Of a stretch of 64,000 nt of DNA, positions 22,750 to 31,633 are shown piece by piece; the stretch's first letter is position 1; the number at the start of each line of letters is the position of its first letter. Position numbers and translations under genes: made by a program. The notes under the pieces are model-generated. The model ran no database searches. It had not been told where the DNA came from and worked only from the letters and a program-made list of their open reading frames with translations. This DNA comes from Undibacterium sp. 5I1 (lineage in GTDB: Bacteria; Pseudomonadota; Gammaproteobacteria; Burkholderiales; Burkholderiaceae_D), in NCBI RefSeq assembly GCF_034314085.1, contig NZ_JAVIWI010000001.1, positions 682,001 to 746,000 of the forward strand, written 5' to 3'.

Positions 22750-23572
22750 CATCATCAGTGAACTTAAATCACTCAAGTTATATGGAATGGCAACTGCCTA
22801 TACCGATTTAACAGCACAGAGTACCGCGTCCGTGAGTACATCGGAATGGCTCATTCAACACTTGTTAGAAGCGGAATCGACGGATCGAGCGATGCGTTCG
22901 ATCCGTTATCAGTTGCACGTTGCCAAATTTCCGATTCATCGCCACCTAGCTGATTTCGATTTTAGCCAATCCAAAGTAGACCAAAAGCTGATCGAACAGT
23001 TGGCCACGTTAGCCTTCACAGAGGCTGCGCACAACGTGGTGCTGATTGGTGGCACTGGCACAGGTAAAAGCCATCTGGCAACAGCACTGGCGGTCTCCGG
23101 TATTACGCAACATGGAAAGCGAGTGCGCTTCTTCTCAACGATTGAACTGGTGAATGCCTTGGAATTAGAAAAGGCAGCAGGCAAACAAGGACGCATGGCC
23201 CTAAGCCTTATGCAGATGGATTTGGTGATCTTAGATGAGTTAGGTTACCTGCCATTCTCACAGGTGGGTGGTGCGTTACTGTTCCATTTACTGTCTAAAC
23301 TCTACGAACGAACCAGCGTCGTCATCACGACCAACCTGACATTCTCTGAGTGGAGCAACGTCTTTGGCGATGCAAAACTGACGACTGCGTTACTGGACCG
23401 ACTGACACACCATTGCCATATTATTGAAACAGGTAATGATTCCTATCGTTTCAAACATAGCAGTGCCACAGCAAAAATGCGGATTAAATCAAGAGAAAGA
23501 AGCCGGGAATTAAACAAGCCTGAGACTGAGATATCAGCAGAACCTGGTGAAGTCTCTGGGCAGGAGTTTTAG
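22742..23572 (+). CDS. istB: IS21-family ATPase helper IstB
   Basis: A 276-residue AAA+ ATPase from the ATG at 22,742 that overlaps the end of istA. Walker A is [11 protein letters not shown] at about residue 103, and Walker B is [14 protein letters not shown]. IstB assembles on target DNA and activates IstA. The start inside istA and the length are normal for the family. Confidence 0.95.
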   Translation: MFNIISELKSLKLYGMATAYTDLTAQSTASVSTSEWLIQHLLEAESTDRAMRSIRYQLHVAKFPIHRHLADFDFSQSKVDQKLIEQLATLAFTEAAHNVVLIGGTGTGKSHLATALAVSGITQHGKRVRFFSTIELVNALELEKAAGKQGRMALSLMQMDLVILDELGYLPFSQVGGALLFHLLSKLYERTSVVITTNLTFSEWSNVFGDAKLTTALLDRLTHHCHIIETGNDSYRFKHSSATAKMRIKSRERSRELNKPETEISAEPGEVSGQEF

Positions 23573-23732
23573 TGCTTAAGTGGCTAAATTGAGTTCAACA
23601 AATGGAGAAAACAATGCACACATAATTGATCGACAAACCTGAAACAAACTTGTATGCTCAGCAACTAAGCGCCTGGTCAATATTCAATGCGCGCAGCTGG
23701 TCAATATTGAGTGCGCGCCAACAGACCACCAC

Positions 23733-24087
23733 CGCACGCGCCATGTACAACCATAACGATACCCACAATGTCTGGTTCTACATGTATGCAGGCGCCAAGG
23801 GGACGGTCTATTCCGCGATATTGCCGGGTCAGGACGACGAGGCTGTGGCCTACCATAGTTCAGGCGGAGTATCAGGCAGCTCGGGTGCCGCATTTTGTAA
23901 TCCGAGCGACTGGTTCTGTAATGACCTGACCTTAGGCACTGCGGCCAACGAGGGCGGTAGCGTGAAGTGGAGTTATCACTCAGTATCGTTCCGCGATGAT
24001 GCCGAAGCATATAACCACTACTCGAATAGTAATTGGCAAGGCGTCATCTCTCTGGTACGAGCGGATATGGTCAGTAACGCAATTTGA
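23733..24087 (+). pseudogene. Secreted alpha/beta-hydrolase-like protein, 3' part (interrupted by IS21 element)
   Basis: The remaining 118 codons of the gene that begins at 20,605, in frame once the element is removed (junction reads LKTTTARAMYNHND). It contains GQDDEAVAYHSSGG and DDAEAYNHYSNSNW, where an acidic residue and a histidine could complete a Ser-Asp-His triad with THSAG upstream. It also has Cys pairs (FCNPSDWFC). As it stands the fragment has no signal peptide or proper start and is unlikely to make a working protein. It lies 54 bases ahead of the anchored partner gene. Confidence 0.8.
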
Positions 24088-24141
24088 TCACGATGCGAAG
24101 CTAATAATTTAGGTCAACTTATCTGAAGATTCGATCAAACG

Positions 24142-25467
24142 ATGCGATCTAAAAAAGTAAGCCCCTCACGCAAGTCAGGGGCGACTTCAAACTCGGCGCA
24201 ATCTTCCAATCAAGCTGGTTGGTTGCGTCGGTATTGGCAAGCCCTGGCTGTATCACTGGCTCTTATACTAGTCGCTTTGGTCTGGTGGTTTTCTAGCGGT
24301 ACAGAATCCAGTATGGCAGCCACATTAGCGAATCAAGCCAATAGCAATTTTTTAAAAACGCCGGGCGGTCCCGACGGTGCTCCTTTATTAGCGTTAAACA
24401 ATAACCACGACCAACGTCTGGCGGCTTTGACTAAGCAAGTTGAATTGGCAGATCAGACTTTATGCAGCTACCGCAACAGCACAAAATACCCACAAGGATC
24501 ACGTCCCATCGCTGAAAACCCTGATCAGGTTTACCCAAATCAACCGGTGCAAGAAAAACGGGCGATGCACAAAGAAAACGGTCAGACCGATGGGCATGTC
24601 CAAATCGAGACTACGCAGTCACGTATTTTTTTAGCTAGTCGTGAGAGCGTCATGTTTACCGTAAAAGCGATGGACGAGGACGGCAATATTCTTCCATTAT
24701 TTGTCACGCGTGCAGTCGCACGTGGACTGACATTTCAAGGCGCGCGAGAAGCACCCCAAATCCCTGTCGCCTTCAGTGACGATGGCAATAATGGCGATGC
24801 AGTCGCTGGCGATAATATGTTTTCTGGCGTATTGGCGCCTACTACCACAGGTTTAGCCCAGTTCAATGGCACCATTCGCTTAGAGCTTAAATATAATGTC
24901 GGCGATCGTTCTGGCGTACTGTTTTTCGATGTCATCTATTCACCAGAAGTCCCCGCAACCTGGGCCAGTTCGGTGCGCGAAGCAGTCGAGCAAGGTTCAC
25001 TCAATTTTTATCTCAAAGCCGACGTACGCGAAGCAGGGCGCTATGTCGTTACCGGACGCATCGATGATGCTAAAGGCAAGCCATATGCACTCGTGACGTT
25101 TAACGATCTTTTGCCGCAAGGCGCAACCGAGGTCAAGTTAACCGTCTTCGGCAAACTGATGCGCGACCAATCGCCCACCTTCCCGTTAACCCTCAGAGAT
25201 ATCGACGCTTATCTGCTTAAAGAAAACGCAGACCCTGATCGTGCTTTAATGTCGCGCATCGTCGGCCCCGCCTATGTATCTAAAATGCATACTGCACAAA
25301 ATTTCTCAGACGAAGAATGGCAAAGCGAAGAGCGTTCACGCTATCTCAACGAGTTTGGCAAAGACTTAGAGCAAGCAAAAAATGCGTTACTAGAGCTAAA
25401 TCCGGCAATGTCAAAAACATCGCTACCGAAAAGCGACTGCACCAAGGCTTTAGAAACTAAGCCATGA
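24142..25467 (+). CDS. Membrane-anchored periplasmic protein with choice-of-anchor-X-like domain
   Basis: A 441-residue protein. A Lys/Ser-rich cytoplasmic N-terminus is followed by one membrane helix at about residues 33-50 (ALAVSLALILVALVWWF); the rest is periplasmic. The centre has an Ig-like beta domain with DEDGNILPLFVTRAVARG and the Asp-rich FSDDGNNGDAVAGDNMFSG, which resembles the choice-of-anchor X domain. A C-terminal helical part (DEEWQSEERSRYLNEFGKDL) follows. The layout of one N-terminal anchor downstream of a secreted hydrolase recalls lipase foldases, but no foldase motif was recognised and this is only a suggestion. Its own gene is intact although its upstream partner is broken. 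Confidence 0.7.
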   Translation: MRSKKVSPSRKSGATSNSAQSSNQAGWLRRYWQALAVSLALILVALVWWFSSGTESSMAATLANQANSNFLKTPGGPDGAPLLALNNNHDQRLAALTKQVELADQTLCSYRNSTKYPQGSRPIAENPDQVYPNQPVQEKRAMHKENGQTDGHVQIETTQSRIFLASRESVMFTVKAMDEDGNILPLFVTRAVARGLTFQGAREAPQIPVAFSDDGNNGDAVAGDNMFSGVLAPTTTGLAQFNGTIRLELKYNVGDRSGVLFFDVIYSPEVPATWASSVREAVEQGSLNFYLKADVREAGRYVVTGRIDDAKGKPYALVTFNDLLPQGATEVKLTVFGKLMRDQSPTFPLTLRDIDAYLLKENADPDRALMSRIVGPAYVSKMHTAQNFSDEEWQSEERSRYLNEFGKDLEQAKNALLELNPAMSKTSLPKSDCTKALETKP

Positions 25468-25498
25468 TGCGCGTCTATCAAAGCCAGATAAAGTTTGC

Positions 25499-25504
25499 TA
25501 TAAT
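25499..25504 (+). promoter_or_regulatory. Probable -10 box of tRNA-Ser promoter
   Basis: A perfect TATAAT 38 bases upstream of the mature tRNA 5' end, overlapping the space after the anchored-protein gene. The -35 region (around 25,476) is weak. Confidence 0.55.
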
Positions 25505-25541
25505 GCACGACTTGATTGGCCGTAGAACGCTAAGCAAGACA

Positions 25542-25631
25542 GGAGAAGTGGCAGAGTGGTTGAATGTACCTGACTCGAAATCAGGCGTACGTGCAAACGT
25601 ATCGGGGGTTCGAATCCCTCCTTCTCCGCCA
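25542..25631 (+). tRNA. tRNA-Ser (anticodon CGA)
   Basis: A 90-base class II tRNA with encoded CCA. The acceptor stem GGAGAAG pairs with CTTCTCC, the anticodon arm CCTGA-CTCGAAA-TCAGG gives anticodon CGA (reads UCG), a long variable arm follows, and the T arm is GGGGGTTCGAATCCCTC. The terminator follows 37 bases on. Confidence 0.97.
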
Positions 25632-25667
25632 GGAACACCGCAAACGATGCCAAAGTTTGCCTAATAG

Positions 25668-25700
25668 CCCCTAAGAAATTAACGACTTAGGGGTTTTTTT
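25668..25700 (+). terminator. Intrinsic terminator after tRNA-Ser
   Basis: Stem CCCCTAAG paired with CTTAGGGG, ten-base loop, then seven T. Confidence 0.88.
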
Positions 25701-25842
25701 GCGTCCAAAGTCGTCAAAGTTAGCCCATTGATGGACACAGTTTATGCATCTACGCCCTGATCTGGAAAAATGAGTCCCATGGTGTTAGTCGCTGCGTTGC
25801 AACGAAGTTGAAGGAATTCGGTAACGATTCTGTAGTTGTGAC

Positions 25843-26955
25843 TTGTATAATCAAGAATATTTCCTCTCATCGAACCAAGACTATGACCTATGTTATTCAT
25901 GTTTGGGAGCATGCTGCCCCGATTCCTTGAAGACCGCCCTGGCGCTCCATGAACGCCTGAGTGCTACGCCTTCACCACCTAATAGCAAGTTTGCCGCATT
26001 GGCAAAAGCATTGATCCGGCGATTTCCAGTCGAAGTAGGCGGTGCAGAAGATTCTGCGGAAGATCCATGCGGCGAGCCGGGTGCTTGGGTGGAATCCCGA
26101 CCGGACGGCAGCACTGACACTGCCGTCTACAGCATGGCTGTCTACGAAGATGGTGTTGAGGTGCTTTTGCCTTTGCTTATCGACACTGCGACAGCATTGG
26201 GTCTAACGGTCTACGACGATCAGGCGGGTCAGGTCTTTCTGCCAGATGGCGGTGTGCTCGATAGTGAGGGGCGTATAGAGCGTCGTGTAGTCGCCCCGAA
26301 GGCAGTGGCTTATGAGCCGCTTTCGCCAACCATTGCCAAGGCTGCGCTCAAGACTATCGTTGCGGTGCAACTCAAGCCTTTTGCGTTTCGTTACAAGGTC
26401 GAACATGGTGGTGTCAGTTTCCGGCGTAAAACACCGGCAGGCGAGCAGATTCTTTACATCATTTTGCGTCAGACCTCTGGCATACATCTCAGTCTGGGGG
26501 CAGAGCTAGAATTGGATCTGCCGGCTGAGTTGGCTCAAATCGTTGCACCACAGACGTCAGTTCAATTGCTGTTAGGGTCTTGTAAAGCCTTGCAGCAATT
26601 CGCTATTCCTGTGCCGGGAAACGACCCTTGGCCCACGTCAGAGTTGTACAACATGAAGGATTTGCAGCAATGGTGCCAGCTTTACGTGGACATGCTGCTC
26701 GAGGAGGTACTGCCACTATTGGATGTCTGCAGAGTAGCGTCTGGGTTGCTTGACTGCGATGATCACATCGACCGCTATCAGGTAAGGCTATGGCCGAGCC
26801 TAGCCACGCTGGCCTTGGCAAAATTTGTTGGTGCACCCGATTGGATCGGCCGGGTACAGCGGTATCGGGTTCGTCTTGCACAGTTTATGCGGCATCCGAC
26901 TCCATGGAGCGAGCCGAAGATCGCTGCCTTGGCCGCGCTGCCTGATGTAACCTGA
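25843..26955 (+). CDS. Hypothetical two-domain protein, possibly immunity-like (DUF4304-like C-terminus)
   Basis: A 370-residue soluble protein without signal peptide. The only possible start near the N-terminus is a TTG, so the true N-terminus may be lost. The first ~150 residues (ALAKALIRRFP, then VLLPLLIDTATALGLTVYDDQAGQVFLPDG) resemble a widespread small protein domain seen near polymorphic-toxin loci. The second part (VQLKPFAFRYKVEHGGVSFRRK, YIILRQTSGIHLSLG) resembles DUF4304. Both assignments are from memory of the family style and are weak. No toxin gene is adjacent. Downstream lies the 132-bp duplicated segment. Confidence 0.55.
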   Translation: MYNQEYFLSSNQDYDLCYSCLGACCPDSLKTALALHERLSATPSPPNSKFAALAKALIRRFPVEVGGAEDSAEDPCGEPGAWVESRPDGSTDTAVYSMAVYEDGVEVLLPLLIDTATALGLTVYDDQAGQVFLPDGGVLDSEGRIERRVVAPKAVAYEPLSPTIAKAALKTIVAVQLKPFAFRYKVEHGGVSFRRKTPAGEQILYIILRQTSGIHLSLGAELELDLPAELAQIVAPQTSVQLLLGSCKALQQFAIPVPGNDPWPTSELYNMKDLQQWCQLYVDMLLEEVLPLLDVCRVASGLLDCDDHIDRYQVRLWPSLATLALAKFVGAPDWIGRVQRYRVRLAQFMRHPTPWSEPKIAALAALPDVT

Positions 26956-26985
26956 TCATCCCCTATATGGCGCTGGTTACTGAAT

Positions 26986-27117
26986 GACCATACTCCTTCC
27001 AAAACAAGCCGATTAATCTTGGTCTGCGATGATCGGACTTAAGATTTCTGAGTCAATTTATTTGGTAGAGGTCATTCAAAAAAAGACGCAAAGTAATCTT
27101 TCTTACAATGCGTCTTT
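26986..27117 (+). repeat. 132-bp direct repeat, left copy (tail of histidine kinase gene plus terminator)
   Basis: Matches 54,626-54,757 in the same orientation with two differences in 132 bases. It codes the last residues TILLPKQAD and stop of the histidine kinase found at the right copy, and carries the same terminator (stem AAAAGACGCA / TGCGTCTTT). Here it is detached from any kinase gene and abuts the IS3-family remnant, whose reading frame ends inside it. Confidence 0.93.
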
Positions 27118-27627
27118 GTAGCATTTCATGGATGCTAGGGCCTCACGGCCAAGTAGTTGATTTGTCCATTTATATAGCGTCGTCCTGTCCACGTCCAGCT
27201 TTTGTGCAACTACTTGCGCGCTTTCTTGTCGTGTGCAAAGTTCAATGACCGCTGCCTGCTTGAACTCTTGGGGATGTAATGGTCCCGAGACTTTGCCAAC
27301 AATCCGCTTCTCTGTTTCGGGGTGCAGTTCATTGATCCAGTCGCTCAGTGTCTTTCGCCCGGGATAACCCAATGCCTTGACCGTGGCAGCAATGCAGCGA
27401 CCGTGATTAAAGTAATGTTCAACAACCTCATTCTTCTGCTGCTCAGAATACGTCGGTTTCTTGCGCGCATAGCTTTCCGGCAAATCACAAAATTCTTCGA
27501 ATTCCCGATGCCAGCTCTTGAGAGCATTCTTTGTCGGGTAACCCAGCTGCAAGATGGTCGGCGCAGTGCGCCTCCCAAATTTGATGTAGAGCTTTACTGC
27601 TCTAATACGATCTTCGTATGAATACAT
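27103..27627 (-). pseudogene. IS3-family OrfA-type transposase subunit, 3' truncated
   Basis: A 174-residue protein with two helix-turn-helix units (TILQLGYPTKNALKSWHREFE and ATVKALGYPGRKTLSDW, then a third at VVAQKLDVDRTTLYKWTN). This is the DNA-binding OrfA of IS3/IS150-group elements. The frame ends with KCYKDAL in DNA that belongs to the 132-bp repeat, so the normal 3' end and the whole catalytic OrfB are missing. The element cannot transpose by itself. Confidence 0.8.
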
Positions 27628-27665
27628 GAACTACCTCCAAGTAGTCCAAGTTTTTATCCGCACCC
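27118..27665 (-). mobile_element. Remnant of an IS3-family (IS150-like) element
   Basis: The upstream end, read on the minus strand, is GTGCGGATAAAAACTTGGAC just ahead of the OrfA start, similar to IS150-group terminal repeats. The other end is missing; sequence changes abruptly to the 132-bp repeat at about 27,117. On the upstream side it cuts a TonB receptor gene. Confidence 0.65.
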
Positions 27666-27669
27666 CCCT

Positions 27670-27903
27670 ATTACCATTAACCCTTTTGTAATTTCCAATG
27701 TGTTTGTGAATTACTCGTTGAAAAATATGTCTACTTTTTTAAAGGGCGGAAAAGTACAACCGAGTGTTAATAATTTATTTGATAAATATAGTATTGTTGG
27801 CGTGACACCTGCGAGTAAGATGAGCTCAATTGCAGCGGCAGGAGATCAATTGACTCTTCTACCAGCTCGTAGCGTATCGCTGGCATTAATAGTAGATTTT
27901 TAA
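27670..27903 (+). pseudogene. TonB-dependent receptor, C-terminal remnant
   Basis: About 78 codons in frame from the IS end to a stop at 27,903. They encode FVNYSLKNMSTFLKGGKV, VNNLFDKYSIVG and the terminal beta strand ARSVSLALIVDF ending in Phe, the hallmark of TonB-dependent receptors. The plug and most of the barrel are lost at the IS junction. Confidence 0.75.
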
Positions 27904-28239
27904 TTTTTGAAATTACGAGAGTCATCATTGCTATTGATTGTCCGTTATAGATAAAAATTGTTTAGTAAAAAAAAATCCAGCATATTTGGAGGTTTTTTCT
28001 TTTGAACGTTAGTGAACTACAGGCATTTCGATCAAATCAACAGGATGCTGCCATTGAGACGGTAGGCACCAGCAATAGCAGGTCTTAAGAAAAAAATCAT
28101 CGGCGTTAATTTTTGTATAAAAAATGTGTTCAATTTCACATAAACCGAAATAATGCTACCAGCGCTAGACAAAATGTCCATCTTGGAAATCGAAATGCCT
28201 TATCTCACGTTCGCTAAGTGCTTTGGACCAAATTTAAGA
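27904..28239. other. Intergenic region after the receptor remnant
   Basis: AT-rich. A GGAGG followed by a TTG-started frame (28,001-28,088; LNVSELQAFRSNQQDAAIE) looks like the beginning of a lost gene that stops after 28 codons. Nothing else is recognised. Confidence 0.35.
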
Positions 28240-29292
28240 CTAGTGTGATGCTACCGCTTTAGGTTCCGTGAAACAAACGGATGATGAAGTTATCGAATCA
28301 CGGAACGACCGCTCAAACTTCGACGGCTCAGGTAACAATTTTTTTAAAGTTTGGACGACTCGAAGCAAGCGGAAATCGTTTTCCGGCGCATCGTCGCAGG
28401 TATCGTTGATACAAAAAAACGGCAGTTCGCCAAAGTTAGTAATTAGCGAATCGAATTGTCGCTTAGCATGATTGTCGCCTGTATTAATATGCAAGGGGTC
28501 CAGTACTATTTGTTGAGCGATGCCGATATGTACCATCCAGCGCGGAACCAGATCGGGGACAATTGCCGGTGATTGCCATGAGCGGAATGTTGTTGAACGC
28601 ACACGCTCAAATAATTCTGGCGCAATTTGCTCAAGCGCAAACATTGCACTCCTGAGCATTGGGCGGGGTGAATGCGAATAAACGCGGGGATCATGACTGT
28701 ATGCTGAATAGCGCTTTGACAACCAAGCCTTCGATAGTATGGACGCGTTGACCAATGCGGACTCATTAGGTTGTAGGACTTCATACTCTGGTATTGATTT
28801 TGTCTCGGAAAAAATTTTCAGACAGTCACCAAACCACCAATCAACATCAACTTCTGCACCGAAAAAAACATCGTCGTTAAGATAAATGAATTTTTCTGAC
28901 AGGTCGGGGATATTGTGCAAATAAGACTCGATATGGCCTGAGTCAAACACCGGGCCTTTTGTGTCTGGAATCAAATCTCGATGATCAATGATAGTGATGT
29001 GTTCCGACGAACGCAGCCAAGAGGGCGTTTGTTTGTCGCTGACGATATAAACGTGGCCGTGGTCAGGAAAAAACTTTTCCAACGCGCGTAGGTTAAATAA
29101 CAGCTCGCCGTTGTCGCGATATCTGCCCGCTGTGTTTCCATGTGCTGCCAACTCGCCCGGATTTTCTATAATCCAATGTGCATAAGCCTGTTCCCGTTTT
29201 ATTTGCCATATCGGATCTGAACCATCTACCCATAAATAGACAATATCGATTTGTTCCGAAATCTTACGTGCGTCTTTCATTAAGCCAACCAT
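28240..29292 (-). CDS. Stealth-family sugar-phosphate transferase
   Basis: A 350-residue protein with the four conserved blocks of Stealth proteins: CR1 IDIVYLWVDGSDPIW, CR2 RYRDNGELLFNLRALEKFFP with VYIVSDKQTPSWL, then FDSGHIESYLHNIPDLSEKF and YLNDDVFFG, and later HIGIAQQIVLDP. These enzymes transfer hexose-1-phosphate units to build phosphodiester-linked surface glycans. It is shown alone, with no capsule or LPS genes beside it, between an IS remnant and an amidohydrolase. A second start four codons in is possible. Confidence 0.88.
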   Translation of the reverse strand: MVGLMKDARKISEQIDIVYLWVDGSDPIWQIKREQAYAHWIIENPGELAAHGNTAGRYRDNGELLFNLRALEKFFPDHGHVYIVSDKQTPSWLRSSEHITIIDHRDLIPDTKGPVFDSGHIESYLHNIPDLSEKFIYLNDDVFFGAEVDVDWWFGDCLKIFSETKSIPEYEVLQPNESALVNASILSKAWLSKRYSAYSHDPRVYSHSPRPMLRSAMFALEQIAPELFERVRSTTFRSWQSPAIVPDLVPRWMVHIGIAQQIVLDPLHINTGDNHAKRQFDSLITNFGELPFFCINDTCDDAPENDFRLLRVVQTLKKLLPEPSKFERSFRDSITSSSVCFTEPKAVASH

Positions 29293-29954
29293 CTTTCTAT
29301 CGTTATTATTTTGAGTGATACTCGTTCTATGCGAGTTCTTGCAGAGCTTGTCAGACTATTTACATCGAAACGAAAATTCGTCCATAACCAGAACACTTAG
29401 TTATCGATATCTCCTAAGTCAAAGAAACTCATAGTCAGTTTAAAATTCGAATGAAGTTGACAGTTGCATTGCGTTTCCATAACAGGAAGACGCTCTATGC
29501 ACGTGATTCATTGCGATGTAATGATTTGTTCGTGTTGTAGGCACTAACAAATGAAGTGAGACTGCTTAAGTCCAAAAGAAAAGGGGCTGCAAATAACTGC
29601 AACCCCTTGTATTTTATGGCTATCCTTCCTAGTATTAACCAGGTAGTTGCGGAAAAGCAATCAAATCAAGCAGACGAAGCCTAACAGCGATTGCCGTGTT
29701 TCACAAGAATTTTCGCACCTAAATTGGCCGGTCATAACTGGCTTTTATTAGATTGGTTAATTAAAATCGAAATATAAATTAAATTATTTATAAGTGATTT
29801 TCCTCAAAGCCACGCTACCTGAATAACTATAAAGCCATGCACGGATTGAGAGACAATCTCGCTGAAATTTAAGGTCTATTATTCCGATTTAGCGGTTCGA
29901 GAGCGCGAGGTAGACGCTAAAACAGACTCCAAGATTTTTAAAAATATCCTTGTG
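29293..29954. other. Intergenic region between Stealth gene and amidohydrolase gene
   Basis: About 660 AT-rich bases. A hairpin AAGGGGCTGCA / TGCAACCCCTT at 29,581-29,608 followed by GTATTTT could end a plus-strand transcript, but no gene ends there now. No coding sequence is convincing. Confidence 0.45.
29581..29615 (+). terminator. Orphan terminator-like hairpin
   Basis: Eleven-base arms AAGGGGCTGCA and TGCAACCCCTT with one C-A mismatch, loop AATAAC, then a T-rich tail. No plus-strand gene precedes it, so it may be left over from a deleted gene. Confidence 0.5.
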
Positions 29955-31271
29955 TTACATCCCACCAACATAGATTTGACCCTCTTTCATCACGAAGATC
30001 GGGCGGGCGGTCGTAGTCATATCACGGAGCGGGTTACCTCTAACCGCTATGATGTCGGCAAACTTACCGCTGACGAGGCTGCCTGTTAGATCGGACACCC
30101 CCAACAGCTCCGCCGCGCTGGCTGTACCGGCTATTAAGGCCTGTTCCGGCTTCATGCCTGCGTTGGTCATTAGCTCAAACTCGAACCCGTTGCGACCGTG
30201 CCGACCCACTGCAGCATCGGTACCCATCGCGATTGGAGTGCCGACCTTCAGTGCCTGCTGAAACATGATTGTTTGTTGTGCTATGGCGGCCTTGGCTTTC
30301 ATTGCGATCGCCGGCGGGAACTTGTCCAGTTTGAATCCTGACCCATTCAAAGCCGACAAGGTCGGAACCAGGTAGATATGTTTCTTTTTCATCTCGGCCA
30401 GAGTCGATTCTTTTAGGAACGATCCGTGTTCGATGGAATCAACACCAGCCATGATTGCCATCTTTGCCGCCGTATCGCCGTGGCAGTGTGCAGCGACTTT
30501 GCGGTTCCACCGATGCGCTTCCGAGACGATGGCGTTCATCTCTTCCTGTGTCAGTTGTACGTTGTCGACCGGGTCGGAAAGCGATAGTACGCCGCCGGAA
30601 GGCATGAATTTGATGACGTCGGCACCGTACTTGACCTGATACCGCACGGCTTCGCGACACTGATCGGCGCCATTGCAGATCCCCTTAATGGTGCCGGCAA
30701 CAGCGATGGTCTGCGGCGGAATCGGATCCTGATCGGCATGGCCACCGGTCGAGCCGATGGCATAGTTTGACACCAACATGCGTGGTCCTGGGATCATCCC
30801 GTCGCGAATCGCATTACGCAAGCCTAAGGCAATATAGTCACTTGATCCAACGTCACGCACAGTCGTCACTCCGGCTTCCAAGGTGATCTTGGCGTAATGC
30901 GCGCCATATAGCGCCTGCTCGGCCGGAAACCGCTTGATTCCGTCGAAAAAATCCTTGTACCAGTCGTCCCCAGACTCACCGGACAAATGTACATGCGCAT
31001 CGATGAAGCCGGGCATCAGAGTGGCGTCACCCAGATCGATCACCCTGGCGTTCTGCGGCAGGGGCCCCTGGTTGCCCATCGACTTGATCTTCCTGGCATC
31101 GATGACGATTACGCCGTTGTCGAGCAGTTTGCCGCCCACAGCATCGAACAGGTGAGCCGCTTTAAGAACGATCGGTTGGGACGCCTGATCTGCGGCAACG
31201 GCACATTGTGCGGCGATGGTGGTGATGACTGAAAAAGATAGTTTCAACAAAATGCCGCTGCGAATGCTCAT
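29955..31271 (-). CDS. Exported metal-dependent amidohydrolase (prolidase/imidazolonepropionase-like)
   Basis: A 438-residue protein with a signal peptide (SFSVITTIAAQCAVAA). The metal-binding motifs of the amidohydrolase superfamily are present: HVH in GFIDAHVHLSGE, His in KVAAHCHGDTA, His in DSIEHGSFL, Asp in MGTDAAVGRHG. The C-terminal LTGSLVSGKFADIIAVRGNPL is also standard. Relatives hydrolyse Xaa-Pro or acyl-amino acid bonds; the substrate cannot be told. Codon use is clearly more GC-rich than the core genes, suggesting transfer, and no functional partner is adjacent. Confidence 0.85.
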   Translation of the reverse strand: MSIRSGILLKLSFSVITTIAAQCAVAADQASQPIVLKAAHLFDAVGGKLLDNGVIVIDARKIKSMGNQGPLPQNARVIDLGDATLMPGFIDAHVHLSGESGDDWYKDFFDGIKRFPAEQALYGAHYAKITLEAGVTTVRDVGSSDYIALGLRNAIRDGMIPGPRMLVSNYAIGSTGGHADQDPIPPQTIAVAGTIKGICNGADQCREAVRYQVKYGADVIKFMPSGGVLSLSDPVDNVQLTQEEMNAIVSEAHRWNRKVAAHCHGDTAAKMAIMAGVDSIEHGSFLKESTLAEMKKKHIYLVPTLSALNGSGFKLDKFPPAIAMKAKAAIAQQTIMFQQALKVGTPIAMGTDAAVGRHGRNGFEFELMTNAGMKPEQALIAGTASAAELLGVSDLTGSLVSGKFADIIAVRGNPLRDMTTTARPIFVMKEGQIYVGGM

Positions 31272-31633
31272 CTAGATTTGGCCTTTGGAGTTGTTGGAAG
31301 CGCGAGGAGATTGCGCCTCAGGGTTAAACAACGGTCCAGCGGGTAGTGTCAATTGGCAAATTTTTTAAAGTAACTTAGACAGCATCTTTTATTGCTAATG
31401 AGCTAAATCGCTAGCGATAATGGACCTCAGTCGATTCCTAGAACCCTCAGGTTATTTGACGTAAATCGTACTTGGTCACCAATTTTCAACCCCGTTGCGA
31501 GCTGACTCCATACTCGACATGCATTTTGATGACCGTTATTCGGACAATTCACGATCGGCCGAATATGTCCGAGGCTACGTAAAAACGCCGCAACACGTGA
31601 ACCCGATTGTCTTCATCATTTGGCAATCAATTC
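31272..31633. other. Intergenic region upstream of the amidohydrolase gene
   Basis: About 360 bases, including the promoter side of the amidohydrolase. No recognisable gene; several in-frame stops in every frame. Confidence 0.35.

Larger units (their letters stand above)
21138..23723 (+). mobile_element. Complete IS21-family insertion sequence (~2.59 kb)
   Basis: Bounded by perfect 27-base inverted ends beginning TGTTGGCGCGCACTCAAT (21,138-21,164 and 23,697-23,723). A second internal copy of the end motif (ACTGAATATTGACCAGGTAA, about 21,183) lies on the left and another (GGTCAATATTCAATGCGCG) on the right, the multiple terminal repeats typical of IS21. It carries istA and istB, both intact. 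A clean target duplication and an otherwise undamaged host gene indicate recent insertion. Confidence 0.95.
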
